Source of the DNA: Flavobacterium sp. HTF
GTDB lineage: Bacteria > Bacteroidota > Bacteroidia > Flavobacteriales > Flavobacteriaceae
DNA length: 57,134 bases
Reading direction: 5' to 3'
Assembly (NCBI RefSeq): GCF_003105115.1
Contig: NZ_QETH01000023.1
Location: 1 to 57,134 of the forward strand
Of the stretch, positions 26,722 to 35,509 are shown piece after piece. The position numbers and the translations under genes were made by a program. The stretch's first letter is position 1. Every line of letters starts with the position of its first letter. The notes beneath the pieces were generated by a model. It had not been told where the DNA came from. It ran no database searches and worked only from the letters and a program-made list of their open reading frames with translations.

Positions 26722-27156
26722 CTATTTTACTCCCGTACTTCCAAAACCGCCTTCACCTCTGGATGTAACAGAAAGTTCTTCAACTTCAATCCATTCAGCT
26801 CTTTCGTGTCTGGCAATAATTAATTGTGCAATTCTTTCTCCGTTTTCAATTACAAAATCCTCATTAGATAAATTTACTAAAATTACTCCAATTTCTCCTC
26901 TGTAATCTGCATCTACTGTTCCAGGAGAATTTAAAACAGTTACTCCTTTTTTGGCTGCCAAACCACTTCTTGGTCGGACCTGTGCTTCATAACCAATTGG
27001 CAATTCAATAAAAAGTCCTGTTTTGACAATTGTTCTTTCTAAAGGTTTTAGGGTTACAGATTCCGTTAAGTTTGCACGTAAGTCCATTCCGGCAGAAGCA
27101 ATTGTTTCGTAGTTTGGTAAATCGTGTTGTGATTTATTGATAATTTGTATTTTCAT
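26722..27156 (-). CDS. dut: dUTP diphosphatase
   Basis: 144 residues, the length of trimeric dUTPases. It turns dUTP into dUMP and pyrophosphate, keeping uracil out of DNA. All five motifs are visible in order: [38 protein letters not shown] and the C-terminal [10 protein letters not shown] small hairpin (27184-27206) lies between it and the flippase gene upstream. Confidence 0.95.
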   Translation of the reverse strand: MKIQIINKSQHDLPNYETIASAGMDLRANLTESVTLKPLERTIVKTGLFIELPIGYEAQVRPRSGLAAKKGVTVLNSPGTVDADYRGEIGVILVNLSNEDFVIENGERIAQLIIARHERAEWIEVEELSVTSRGEGGFGSTGVK

Positions 27157-27183
27157 TTTTATTCTTTAATTCTTAAATGCAGA

Positions 27184-27206
27184 AATTGGATTCACAAAAA
27201 TCCAAT
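27184..27206. repeat. Short hairpin between the flippase and dut genes
   Basis: ATTGGATT pairs with AATCCAAT around a short A-rich loop. It may attenuate transcription from the flippase gene into dut; a run of T on the minus side is weak. Confidence 0.35.
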
Positions 27207-27207
27207 C

Positions 27208-28668
27208 TTATTTTCTATTCATAATTCCTTTTATTGTACTTTTCTCGTTATGATAAACAAAATATATAAAGATTAAAAGTAACGGAATTCCAACATAATA
27301 TTTTTCTCTAAATCCATAAAAAGAAATAGCCGAAAACAAAATTGAAATACCCAGATATGCTCCAATTTTCTTTGTATCATAAGGGATTGGATAATATTTG
27401 TTTCCTAAGACATAGGAAATCAGCATCATGGAACCATATGCAGAAATAGTGGCAATTGCTGATCCGTAATAACTGTATTTTGGAATTAAAAGATAATTTA
27501 AAACCAAAGTCACTATAGCACCGACGATTGAGATATAAGCACCGATTTTTGTTTTATCTGTAAGTTTATACCAAACTGACAAATTATTATAAATCCCCAA
27601 AAAGAAATTCGCAAGTATAATAAGAGGAACTACTTTCATAGCCTCCCAATACGATTTATTGTCTAGTAAGAGAAATTTCAAAATGTCTGCAAAAACAATT
27701 ACACCAAGTAAAATCAATGAACCAAAAATCACAAAATATTTGGTAATTACAGCATACGTTTGTGGTGCATTTTCATTTTTGGCATGGCTGAAAAAGAAAG
27801 GTTCAATACCTAATCTAAATGCCGTTGCAAACAAAACCATAAACAACCCCAGTTTATAACAGGCTGAATAAGCCCCCACTTCAGACTTTGCTAAATTTTC
27901 TGGTAACAAGTAACCTAATAAAATTTTATCAAAATGCTCATTTACGGCAAATGCAAGACCGGCAACCAAAATAGGCAGACCATATTTCATCATTTTTTTC
28001 CAAAGTACAGGGTCAAATTTTCGTCCAAGCGAAAGATAGTTTGGAGACAATACGATAAAAGTAGCTAAACTGGCCAGCAAATTAGCAATGAAAATATAAG
28101 CAATCTGGAAATTCTCAACATATAAGCTGTCCCAGACAGAATTAGGGTGTGCTGCTGCAAGTTTTGGCAGGTATATTAAAAAGAAAAAGTTTAGTAACAT
28201 ATTGATTACTACATTTCCAATTTTAATAGCCGCATAAACCATTGGTCTCTGATTCGCCCTAAGTTTAGAAAAGGGCACTAACACCAAAGCATCTAAAACT
28301 AAAATCCAGACAGAATAAGTAATATATTGTGCGTCAACCTCGGCCCAGCTTGCCAGCGTATTTCTGAAAATTAAAGCCGCAAACAAGAAACCAATAGAAG
28401 ACCAAAATATTGATATTGTAGAAGTTGCTATAACATTTTTCTTATCATCTTCGGCACTGTAAAACCTAAAAAAAGCGGTTTCCATTCCGTAAGACAATAC
28501 CACATTAAAGAAAACCATCCAGGAAAGAACGATTGAAACTTCTCCGTATTCTGCAGTTGGCAGAATACCTGTATATAGTCTCACCAATAGAAAACTCAGC
28601 ATGCGGGGCAAAACAGTCGCGAGCCCGTAGATAGCGGTTTGTTTGAATAGATTTTTATATAATCCCAA
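27208..28668 (-). CDS. Wzx-like oligosaccharide flippase / polysaccharide biosynthesis protein
   Basis: 486 residues with about 14 membrane helices. The N-terminus (LGLYKNLFKQTAIYGLATVLPRMLSFLLVRLYTG) and the internal SYGMETAFFRFYS and EHFDKILLGYLLP motifs are those of the polysaccharide biosynthesis/flippase family (MOP superfamily). The start is TTG at 28668. It moves lipid-linked sugars across the inner membrane. It is not near the capsule-like genes at 47533-57134 and probably serves a core glycan; the adjacent nucleotidyltransferase supports a sugar pathway. Confidence 0.85.
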   Translation of the reverse strand: MGLYKNLFKQTAIYGLATVLPRMLSFLLVRLYTGILPTAEYGEVSIVLSWMVFFNVVLSYGMETAFFRFYSAEDDKKNVIATSTISIFWSSIGFLFAALIFRNTLASWAEVDAQYITYSVWILVLDALVLVPFSKLRANQRPMVYAAIKIGNVVINMLLNFFFLIYLPKLAAAHPNSVWDSLYVENFQIAYIFIANLLASLATFIVLSPNYLSLGRKFDPVLWKKMMKYGLPILVAGLAFAVNEHFDKILLGYLLPENLAKSEVGAYSACYKLGLFMVLFATAFRLGIEPFFFSHAKNENAPQTYAVITKYFVIFGSLILLGVIVFADILKFLLLDNKSYWEAMKVVPLIILANFFLGIYNNLSVWYKLTDKTKIGAYISIVGAIVTLVLNYLLIPKYSYYGSAIATISAYGSMMLISYVLGNKYYPIPYDTKKIGAYLGISILFSAISFYGFREKYYVGIPLLLIFIYFVYHNEKSTIKGIMNRK

Positions 28669-28696
28669 AATTTTTTTTGTAATAAAGTTTATACAA

Positions 28697-28704
28697 CAAA
28701 AATA
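28697..28704 (-). promoter_or_regulatory. Possible -7 box for the flippase gene
   Basis: TATTTTTG on the minus strand about 28 bases before the TTG start; no clear -33 TTG. Tentative. Confidence 0.35.
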
Positions 28705-28760
28705 ACCATTTCTTTGGTTAATTATTGTTTTGTTGATTCAATTAAAACGTAATTACAAAT

Positions 28761-29207
28761 TTATAACGTTAATTTATTTTCATCTAATATTTTAACAAAG
28801 TGAAATCCCTTTGGCGCATAACCCTGATTATAATAAAAACGGTGTGCTGCAAAATTTCCTGTAAATGCATCTAAGACAATACTGCTGCAATCCAGCTCCA
28901 AAGCTTTTTTCTCAATATGATCTGTAAGCAATTTTCCTATTCCTTTTGAACGGTGTTCCGGATTAACAACAAAATTATCTATTTCAAGATATTTTCCTGT
29001 CCATAATTTTGTTGCCGACCAACAGCCTGTGATTCCCAAACAAACGTTATCTTCAAAAACCGCAACCTGTATATAATTATGCGGTATCATCTCAGAAAGA
29101 AACTTTTCATATTTTTCAACCGAAAGGTTAGGATATAGAAATCTAATCGTATCAATTTCAGCCAGCATTTCTGGGATTGTGGTTAGTTCTTTTATTTGTA
29201 ATTTCAT
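28761..29207 (-). CDS. GNAT family N-acetyltransferase
   Basis: 148 residues, a single GNAT fold. The acetyl-CoA loop reads NPEHRSKGIGKLLTDHIEK, and LDCSSIVLDAFTGNFAAHRFYYNQGY is the typical C-terminal half. The substrate cannot be told. It has its own -7 box upstream and is followed by the flippase gene after 92 bases. Confidence 0.88.
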   Translation of the reverse strand: MKLQIKELTTIPEMLAEIDTIRFLYPNLSVEKYEKFLSEMIPHNYIQVAVFEDNVCLGITGCWSATKLWTGKYLEIDNFVVNPEHRSKGIGKLLTDHIEKKALELDCSSIVLDAFTGNFAAHRFYYNQGYAPKGFHFVKILDENKLTL

Positions 29208-29226
29208 GATTATAAAGGATAAAGAG

Positions 29227-29234
29227 CAAAAATA
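29227..29234 (-). promoter_or_regulatory. Possible -7 box for the GNAT gene
   Basis: TATTTTTG on the minus strand, 19 bases before the ATG. The nearest TTG upstream is 25 bases away, longer than usual. Confidence 0.4.
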
Positions 29235-29335
29235 CTCAATTTTTATTCTGGCATTTACACAATTTTAAAACTAAACATGTGAAATATGTAAATTAAAGCT
29301 AAAAATTATGTAAGATTTTTTTCTTAAACTCTTCT

Positions 29336-29343
29336 TAAATTTG
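29336..29343 (+). promoter_or_regulatory. -7 box in front of the tandem-repeat RNA candidate
   Basis: TAAATTTG on the plus strand, a full TAnnTTTG match, ends 7 bases before the first GGGATTG of the repeat array. No plus-strand protein gene follows within 4 kb, so the box fits an RNA gene. The -33 region is T-rich but lacks a clean TTG. Confidence 0.45.
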
Positions 29344-29350
29344 CTTCACA

Positions 29351-29615
29351 GGGATTGAGAACAGCTGATTTGTAACCCTTAAAAAAACATAGCACTGGGA
29401 CTAATAAAGCTTGTTTGTTCCCACAAAAGACAAAGCACAAGGGATTGATTCTGCTGAAATGTAACCCTAAAAAAACAGAGCATTGGGACTAATAAAGCTA
29501 GTTTGTTCCCACAAAAGACAAAGCACAAGGGATTGATTCTGCTGAAATGTAACCCTCAAAAAAACAGAGCATTGGGACTAATAAAGCTAGTTTGTTCCCA
29601 TAAAAGACAAAGCAC
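29351..29615 (+). ncRNA. Candidate structured RNA of three tandem double-hairpin units
   Basis: This part of the 571-base gap between the atpG and GNAT genes holds three tandem copies of an 88-90 bp unit. Each unit has two related half-units of 26-28 bp. Half A starts GGGATTG and ends GTAACCC (29351-29378, 29441-29467, 29529-29555). Half B starts GGGACTAATAAAGC and ends GTTCCC (29397-29422, 29485-29510, 29574-29599). GGG/CCC ends allow a short stem in each, joined by A-rich linkers with AGCA. Copies 2 and 3 differ by only about one insertion and one substitution over the core. Stops in all frames argue against a protein. It could match a known family such as Flavo-1; I cannot verify this. Confidence 0.45.
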
Positions 29616-29644
29616 TGCAGGTGTCTACGATCTGCCAATAAATC

Positions 29645-29698
29645 TTAAAATGGTATTGATTCTCGGTTTTTTGAATTAATCGAGAATCACCATTTTAA
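29645..29698. repeat. Large hairpin after the tandem repeats
   Basis: TTAAAATGGT and GATTCTCG (left, with a 3-base bulge between them) pair perfectly with CGAGAATCACCATTTTAA on the right, giving 18 pairs around a 15-base loop with TTTTTTG. There is no T run directly after it on either strand. It may be the 3' end of the RNA candidate or a separate element. Confidence 0.55.
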
Positions 29699-29730
29699 AA
29701 TCAGGAAACTTCAAAAAACTATTATAATAA

Positions 29731-29763
29731 GAAAAGGGTCAACTAATGTTGACCCTTTTCTTT
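29731..29763 (-). terminator. Terminator of the ATP synthase operon
   Basis: GAAAAGGGTCAAC pairs perfectly with GTTGACCCTTTTC around a 4-base loop, 16 bases beyond the atpG stop. A run of A/T on both sides lets it act on both strands. Confidence 0.85.
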
Positions 29764-29778
29764 TATTCTTAATAAATA

Positions 29779-30639
29779 TTATCCGTTCAAAGCTTCTGCT
29801 CCACCAACAATCTCAAGGATCTCATTAGTAATAGCTGCCTGACGTGCTTTATTATAAGTTAATTTCAATTGGTTTCTCAATTCGGTTGCGTTGTCAGTTG
29901 CTTTGTGCATTGCTGTCATACGCGCTCCATGTTCTGAAGCAAATGAATCACGAATTCCTTTATATAATTGTGTTTTCAATGATTTAGGAATCAAAGTCAA
30001 CACGATTTCTTCTTTTGAAGGTTCAAAAATGTAATCTCCGGTAGAAACTGGTTTATCCGTTTTAATTGGAGCTAATGGTAAAAACTGTTCTACCTGTACA
30101 ATTTGAGTAGCTGCATTTTTAAACTGATTATAAACCAATTCAATTTTGTCGTACTGTCCAGACAAGAATTTTTCAGTTAAATTTTCTGCAATTCCAGCAA
30201 CATTATCAAAAGTCAGATGATCAAAAATAGCGTTATGATGACCATGAACTTTATGGGTTTTAGCCAGAACATCGTTTCCTTTTTTACCAATAGGAAAAAC
30301 ATCAACCTGTTTTCCTGCGTAAAATTCAGTACGATTTTTAATCTCTTTAATAATATTTGTATTAAATGCTCCACATAAACCTCTGTTTGAAGTTATAGCA
30401 ACAAGCAATACTTTTTTTACTTCACGCTGTGTCGTGTAATCTCCTCCAACTTCACCTTCAAGTGTAGCAGAAAGATTTTGCAGTAACTCCGTTAATTTCT
30501 CGGCATAAGGGCGCATTGCAGTGATTGCATCTTGTGCTTTCTTAAGCTTTGCAGCAGAAACCATTTTCATAGCCGATGTAATCTGCATCGTCGATGAAAC
30601 GGAAGTAATTCTATTACGGATTTCCTTTAAATTTGCCAT
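29779..30639 (-). CDS. atpG: ATP synthase F1 gamma subunit
   Basis: 286 residues, the normal length. Gamma is the central rotor shaft. Seen: MANLKEIRNRITSVSSTMQITSAMKMVSAAKLKKAQ at the start, ITSNRGLCGAFNTNI in the middle and TEHGARMTAMHKATDNA-like plus YNKARQAAITNEILEIVGGAEAL at the end (here SEHGARMTAMHKATDNA), the PROSITE-type gamma signature. It is the last gene of the operon, 91 bases after atpA, and that gap contains ATTATCTAATTA repeats. Confidence 0.96.
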   Translation of the reverse strand: MANLKEIRNRITSVSSTMQITSAMKMVSAAKLKKAQDAITAMRPYAEKLTELLQNLSATLEGEVGGDYTTQREVKKVLLVAITSNRGLCGAFNTNIIKEIKNRTEFYAGKQVDVFPIGKKGNDVLAKTHKVHGHHNAIFDHLTFDNVAGIAENLTEKFLSGQYDKIELVYNQFKNAATQIVQVEQFLPLAPIKTDKPVSTGDYIFEPSKEEIVLTLIPKSLKTQLYKGIRDSFASEHGARMTAMHKATDNATELRNQLKLTYNKARQAAITNEILEIVGGAEALNG

Positions 30640-30647
30640 CTATTAAA

Positions 30648-30727
30648 TTAGAAAATGTGACAATCTGAAAATTAGATAATTAGAATAATGTTTGAGCATT
30701 TTCCAATTATCTAATTAACGAATTATC
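30648..30727. repeat. ATTATCTAATTA-type repeats between atpA and atpG
   Basis: The gap is made of ATTAGATAATTAG and its complement (AATTATCTAATTA, AATTATCTAATTAG), facing each other. It could fold in the operon mRNA between the alpha and gamma genes. Confidence 0.5.
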
Positions 30728-30730
30728 TAA

Positions 30731-32308
30731 TTAGTTATATTTTGCTGAAATTTCTTTTGCTGCTTTTTCGATAACATCAGTAATGTTGTCATCTAACTTA
30801 CCAGCTTTCAACGCATTAAGAGTATCTTTATGCTTGCTGTTTAAGTATGCTAAGAAATCAGCTTCAAATTCTTTTACTTTATTTACAGGAACGTTTCTTA
30901 ATAAGTTTTTAGAACCTGCATAAATAATAGCTACTTGATTTTCTACTGTGTAAGGATCATTCAAACCTTGTTTCAGGATCTCAACGTTTCTTTTACCTTT
31001 TTCAATTACGTTTAAAGTAACAGAATCCAAGTCAGAACCAAATTTAGCGAAAGCTTCTAATTCACGGAATTGAGCCTGGTCTAATTTTAAAGTTCCGGAA
31101 ACTTTTTTCATTGATTTAATCTGAGCATTACCTCCAACACGAGATACAGAAATACCTACGTTGATCGCAGGACGAACTCCAGAGTTGAACAAATCTCCGT
31201 CAAGGAAAATCTGACCATCTGTAATCGAAATTACATTTGTTGGGATATATGCAGAAACGTCACCAGCCTGAGTTTCGATAATTGGTAATGCAGTTAATGA
31301 ACCACCACCTTTTACGATAGACTTGATAGAATCTGGTAAATCGTTCATGTTTTTAGCAATTCCGTCATCAGCAATTACTTTACAAGCACGTTCTAATAAA
31401 CGAGAGTGTAAGTAAAAAACGTCTCCAGGATATGCCTCACGTCCCGGTGGTCTTCTTAATAAAAGAGAAACCTCACGGTAAGCAACAGCTTGTTTAGATA
31501 AATCATCATACACAATAAGTGCAGGACGACCTGAATCTCTAAAGTATTCTCCAATTGCAGCACCAGCGAATGGAGCATAAACTTGCATTGGAGCCGGGTC
31601 AGAAGCATTTGCAGCAACGATAACTGTATAAGCCATTGCACCTTTCTCTTCTAACATTTTAGCGATTCCTGCTACAGTTGAAGCTTTTTGCCCAATTGCA
31701 ACATATATACAGAACACAGGTTTTCCTGCATCGTAAAATTCTTTTTGATTTAAGATGGTATCAATACAAACAGTTGATTTACCTGTTTGACGGTCACCAA
31801 TAACAAGCTCACGTTGTCCACGACCAACCGGGATCATAGCATCAACTGCTTTTACTCCTGTTTGTAATGGCTCAGTAACTGGCTGACGGAAGATAACTCC
31901 AGGAGCTTTTCTTTCCAAAGGCATTTCGTATAAATCTCCACCAATTGGTCCTTTTCCGTCAATTGGAAAACCAAGAGTGTTAACTACACGTCCTACCATT
32001 TGCTCACCTACTTTAAGAGAAGCAATACGTTGAGTTCTTTTTGCAGTAGATCCTTCTTTAAGTCCTGTTGATGGTCCTAAAAGTACAACCCCAACATTAT
32101 CTTCTTCAAGATTCAATACGATACCTTCCATACCGTTATCAAATTCTACTAACTCACCATATTGTACATTAGATAGCCCGTAAACACGAGCAATACCGTC
32201 TCCAACTTGAAGTACTGTTCCTACTTCCTCTAGCGTAGCACCAGATTCAAAACCTTCTACTTGCTTTCTTAATATTGCTGAAATTTCAGCAGGTTTGATT
32301 TCCGCCAT
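30731..32308 (-). CDS. atpA: ATP synthase F1 alpha subunit
   Basis: 525 residues. Alpha forms the non-catalytic sites of the F1 head. The Walker A motif GDRQTGKST lies near residue 170, [17 protein letters not shown] is the Walker B region, and [14 protein letters not shown] is the alpha/beta family signature. The start [20 protein letters not shown] is standard. It follows atpH after 38 bases. Confidence 0.97.
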   Translation of the reverse strand: MAEIKPAEISAILRKQVEGFESGATLEEVGTVLQVGDGIARVYGLSNVQYGELVEFDNGMEGIVLNLEEDNVGVVLLGPSTGLKEGSTAKRTQRIASLKVGEQMVGRVVNTLGFPIDGKGPIGGDLYEMPLERKAPGVIFRQPVTEPLQTGVKAVDAMIPVGRGQRELVIGDRQTGKSTVCIDTILNQKEFYDAGKPVFCIYVAIGQKASTVAGIAKMLEEKGAMAYTVIVAANASDPAPMQVYAPFAGAAIGEYFRDSGRPALIVYDDLSKQAVAYREVSLLLRRPPGREAYPGDVFYLHSRLLERACKVIADDGIAKNMNDLPDSIKSIVKGGGSLTALPIIETQAGDVSAYIPTNVISITDGQIFLDGDLFNSGVRPAINVGISVSRVGGNAQIKSMKKVSGTLKLDQAQFRELEAFAKFGSDLDSVTLNVIEKGKRNVEILKQGLNDPYTVENQVAIIYAGSKNLLRNVPVNKVKEFEADFLAYLNSKHKDTLNALKAGKLDDNITDVIEKAAKEISAKYN

Positions 32309-32346
32309 CTTAATTTATAATTTAGACACTTTTATGTGTAATAAAA

Positions 32347-32880
32347 CTAATTACTTAACTCTCTCTTTAAAACTTGTAATCTGTTTGCAACAGAAGCATT
32401 GTATTGCTGATCTCCAATTCTCAAAATAAATCCTCCAATAATGGCAGGGTCTACAATGTTTTCTATTGTTATTTTTTTATCTGATAATGTTGCAATTTTA
32501 GCTAAAACTTTTGCTTCTAAAGCTGCGTCCATTGGAATTGCAGTTGTAACTTTTGCTACTTCAACTCCGTTGCTTTGGTCAAAAACTTTAGAATATTCTA
32601 CTGCAATTGCATCCAGAATTTCGAATCTTTTGTTTTCAAATAATAAATGAAACAAACCTTTGGTTACTCCATTAACATTTGCAAAAACTTCTAATAAGGC
32701 ACTTTCTTTAACTTCAACTTTTGTAGTTGGGTTCTGAATGAATGTGCTCAATTCCTGATTGTTTTCAATTGCAGAAGCAATTGATTTCATATCGTTATTT
32801 ACAGCTTCGGCAACACCTTTAGAGTTTGCTAAGTCCAGAATTGCTTTTGCATAACGAATTGCTGCTCTTGTACTTGCCAT
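32347..32880 (-). CDS. atpH: ATP synthase F1 delta subunit
   Basis: 177 residues. Delta (OSCP) links the F1 head to the b-subunit stalk. Seen: RYAKAILDLANSKG at the N-terminus and the C-terminal signature IGGFILRIGDQQYNASVANRLQVLKREL. It starts 4 bases after the atpF stop and precedes atpA. Confidence 0.95.
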   Translation of the reverse strand: MASTRAAIRYAKAILDLANSKGVAEAVNNDMKSIASAIENNQELSTFIQNPTTKVEVKESALLEVFANVNGVTKGLFHLLFENKRFEILDAIAVEYSKVFDQSNGVEVAKVTTAIPMDAALEAKVLAKIATLSDKKITIENIVDPAIIGGFILRIGDQQYNASVANRLQVLKRELSN

Positions 32881-32884
32881 AATC

Positions 32885-33385
32885 TTAGTTTAACTTTACG
32901 TCACCTAACAATTTCTCCACTAATTTAGTCTGAGATTCTTTGTTAGATAATTCTTCTTTCAATAATTTTTCAGCAATGCTTAATGATAAAGTTGAAACTT
33001 GTGATTTCAATTCTGCCATTGCAGCATTTTTTTCGCTTTCGATAGCCGCTTTAGCCTGCTCGATCATTTTTTGACCTTGAGCTTGTGCTTCGTTTTTAGA
33101 ATCAGCAATCATTTTCTCTTTCATTTCGCGTGCTTCTTTAAGCATAGCGTCACGTTCAGCACGGGCTTCATTCAAAATTCTTTGATTATCAGCTTGCAAA
33201 TTTTGCATTTCCTGTCTTGCATTTTCAGCAGAAAGTAAAGCATCTTTAATACCTTGTTCTCTATCATTTACTGCGTCAAGAATTGGTTTCCATGCAAATT
33301 TTTTCAACAAAAGAATTAATCCAACAAATATTAGTATTTGCCAAAAGAACAAACCGAACTCAAACTGATTTATTAACTTATCCAT
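32885..33385 (-). CDS. atpF: ATP synthase F0 subunit b
   Basis: 166 residues: one membrane helix (about 10-28, LFFWQILIFVGLILLL) and a long charged coiled coil (residues 35-150) that forms the outer stalk. The KKFAWKPILDAVNDREQGIKDAL segment is characteristic. Its place between atpE and atpH is the usual one. Confidence 0.95.
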   Translation of the reverse strand: MDKLINQFEFGLFFWQILIFVGLILLLKKFAWKPILDAVNDREQGIKDALLSAENARQEMQNLQADNQRILNEARAERDAMLKEAREMKEKMIADSKNEAQAQGQKMIEQAKAAIESEKNAAMAELKSQVSTLSLSIAEKLLKEELSNKESQTKLVEKLLGDVKLN

Positions 33386-33512
33386 TATTTCTGATTATAA
33401 ATTTTAATTTATGTCTTTTTTAAATTGCATTTATAAAAGCAATTTGTAATGTTTTAATTTTAAAACAATAGTTACAACCAACCGTTGCAACTATTGTTTT
33501 TTTGGATTTTAA

Positions 33513-33704
33513 TTAAGATGCGAATAACGCAGCGAAACCAATACCTTCAATAAGTGCAGCAGCGATAAGCATAGCTGTTTGGATTTTTCCAGAAGCTTCT
33601 GGCTGACGAGCGATAGCGTCCATTGCTGAACCACCGATTCTACCAATTCCTAATGCTGCTCCGATTACGATTAATCCTGCTCCAACGATATTTGGAATTT
33701 CCAT
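33513..33704 (-). CDS. atpE: ATP synthase F0 subunit c
   Basis: 63 residues, a two-helix hairpin. The polar loop is ARQPEASG and the ion-binding carboxylate is Glu53 in ALIEGIGF. The residue after it is Gly rather than Ser or Thr, so the Na+ signature is missing and H+ coupling is likely (inference). The 127 bases before atpF contain no gene. Confidence 0.95.
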   Translation of the reverse strand: MEIPNIVGAGLIVIGAALGIGRIGGSAMDAIARQPEASGKIQTAMLIAAALIEGIGFAALFAS

Positions 33705-33740
33705 AATATATAAATTAAAAATTAAACATTCAATTTGATT

Positions 33741-33789
33741 TTAGACTTTAGATCTTAGATTCTTGCAAATCTGATTCTGAAATCTAATT
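33741..33789. repeat. TTTAGATTT-type repeats between atpB and atpE
   Basis: TTTTAGACTTTAGATCTTAGATT is followed by AATCTGATTCTGAAATCTAA-like words. They are of the same kind as at 1797-1896 and fold back on themselves weakly. Confidence 0.4.
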
Positions 33790-34941
33790 TTAATGATGAC
33801 CTTCTTCGTGATGATGCTCTTCTACTGCTGAACCAAAATAAAGTGCAGACAGCATTGTAAAAATATAAGCTTGTAAAAAGGCAACTAAAATTTCAAGTAT
33901 AGAAAGCACAAATGACAATCCAAAAGATAAACTGCTTCCAATCCAGCTTTTAAAGATAAACATTAATCCGATAATACTCATTAAAACGATGTGACCTGCA
34001 AAGATGTTAGCATACAAACGAATCATTAATGAAAATGGTTTGATGAAAACTCCTAACAATTCAATCGGAGCCAAGATAATTCTCATTGGCTTTGGTACTC
34101 CCGGCATCCAGAAAATGTGACCCCAGTAATTTTTATTTGCTGTAAGATTTGTAATTAGGAAAGTAAGGATTGCTAATGAGAACGTAATTGTTAAGTTACC
34201 TGTCGCATTAATTCCCAGTGGTGTTAATCCGAAAATATTTAAAAACAATACAAAGAAAAATATGGTCAATAAATAACTCATATATTTTCTGTAATGTTTT
34301 ACTCCAATATTAGGAATAGCAATTTCATCTCGGATGTAAACTACTAATGGTTCAAAAATTCTACCAGCACCAGTAGCAATTCCTCCGTTTTTAGCGTACG
34401 ATTTAGCAAGGCTAGAAAACAAGAAGAACATTAATAAAGCAGCTGCGAAAATAGAAACTACTGTTTTTGTAATTGAAAAGTCTAAAGGACGAACATTTTC
34501 AGGGTGACCTGTTTTTTCATTTTCAATTATTTCTCCGGAAGCATCTGTTCTGTAGATTTTTCCATCATGATGATTAATCGCATAGTAGCTTCCTTTTGAT
34601 TCTGCTGCTGTGTGACCATGATTAAATTTAGAAGAAGAAAAAATATGCAAACCATTATCCCAGATAATTACTGGTAATGGAAAACCATAATATTTTCCAG
34701 TTACATCATCCTGAGTAAAAGTAAAATCATGAGAGTCTAAAACGTGGTGACCTACAAATGCTTTAATCTTAGATTTTACATCTGTTGGCTCTGCTGCATG
34801 ATGCCCTTCTGAAACAGCTCCATGAGCTTCTTCAGTTTGAACATGCGCTGAGTCCTTTTCAGTATTTGAAAAGCTCATTAGTGGAAGACAAGCTACTAAA
34901 GCTGCAAGAATAAATCTGAGTGGTTTGTTTGAAATCACCAT
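33790..34941 (-). CDS. atpB: ATP synthase F0 subunit a with long N-terminal extension
   Basis: 383 residues, about 120 longer than the E. coli protein. A signal-like N-terminus (RFILAALVACLPLMSFSNT) and ~130 His-rich, hydrophilic residues come before the membrane bundle; this extension is common in Bacteroidota. The channel motif IRLYANIFAGHIVL carries the essential Arg. The C-terminus ends in EEHHHEEGHH, another His cluster. It is the first gene of the F0F1 set proper and has its own promoter. Confidence 0.95.
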   Translation of the reverse strand: MVISNKPLRFILAALVACLPLMSFSNTEKDSAHVQTEEAHGAVSEGHHAAEPTDVKSKIKAFVGHHVLDSHDFTFTQDDVTGKYYGFPLPVIIWDNGLHIFSSSKFNHGHTAAESKGSYYAINHHDGKIYRTDASGEIIENEKTGHPENVRPLDFSITKTVVSIFAAALLMFFLFSSLAKSYAKNGGIATGAGRIFEPLVVYIRDEIAIPNIGVKHYRKYMSYLLTIFFFVLFLNIFGLTPLGINATGNLTITFSLAILTFLITNLTANKNYWGHIFWMPGVPKPMRIILAPIELLGVFIKPFSLMIRLYANIFAGHIVLMSIIGLMFIFKSWIGSSLSFGLSFVLSILEILVAFLQAYIFTMLSALYFGSAVEEHHHEEGHH

Positions 34942-34983
34942 ATCTGTGGAAATTCTTATTTTTTACGTTTCTAAAATTTGGTG

Positions 34984-35012
34984 CAAAGGTACATTTTTTA
35001 TTAATATTCAAA
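34984..35012 (-). promoter_or_regulatory. Bacteroidota promoter for atpB
   Basis: On the minus strand TTTTG (35009-35012 plus the next base) and TACCTTTG (34984-34991) are spaced by 17 bases. The -7 box is 42 bases before the atpB ATG. The site would let atpB-E-F-H-A-G be expressed apart from sprE and atpZ. Confidence 0.6.
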
Positions 35013-35059
35013 AGGATATGAAAAATTATTTTTGAACCTATTTTTACAGAATCGCTAAT

Positions 35060-35452
35060 TTAACGCTTTTCATTTAATAATCGGGCAGTTAAAAGCGTCT
35101 CAAATAACAAAAACAAAATAAATGTTATAAAAAAATTGATTTTTTCGAAACGGATGTTGTGAATAGTGTCTGATAAAATCGGCCGCAAAAATATATACGC
35201 CACAAACATTTGAATAAATGTTCCTAACATGAAGAACATTCCGATACTGTCAAATTTATCTTTTTTAAACCTTAATATAATTACAAGCAGTATTGTCGCC
35301 AATATTAAAAAGATTAGATACAATGCTTCAAGACTATAATGAAAGTTTAGGTCGTTAATCTTAAAAACAAAAAAAGCTGCCTTATGTAGTATATAGGAAG
35401 AAAAGGCAATAAGATATAAATGGAAAATGAGCTTAAGATTTTTTAAAAACAT
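35060..35452 (-). CDS. DUF6168-like integral membrane protein
   Basis: 130 residues with four hydrophobic segments (about 8-28, 40-62, 70-92, 102-124). It resembles the DUF6168 family found beside atpB in flavobacteria; the position corresponds to that of atpI in other bacteria, which helps c-ring assembly. There is no conserved catalytic motif. The function is unknown; a role in ATP synthase assembly is inferred from position only. Confidence 0.65.
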   Translation of the reverse strand: MFLKNLKLIFHLYLIAFSSYILHKAAFFVFKINDLNFHYSLEALYLIFLILATILLVIILRFKKDKFDSIGMFFMLGTFIQMFVAYIFLRPILSDTIHNIRFEKINFFITFILFLLFETLLTARLLNEKR

Positions 35453-35509
35453 TTTTGAATAATTTTCTGCAAAGATGCACTATTTTTCAAGAGTTTTTTT
35501 AAACGCAGA

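Noticed and set aside
29208..29335. tRNA or small protein gene before the repeat array
   Set aside because: No cloverleaf and no ORF with a signal were found; only the GNAT promoter region is visible.
29351..29615. CRISPR array from the regular repeats
   Set aside because: The period is 88-90 bp, and the sequence between half-units is itself repeated, so there are no unique spacers. No cas genes are near.
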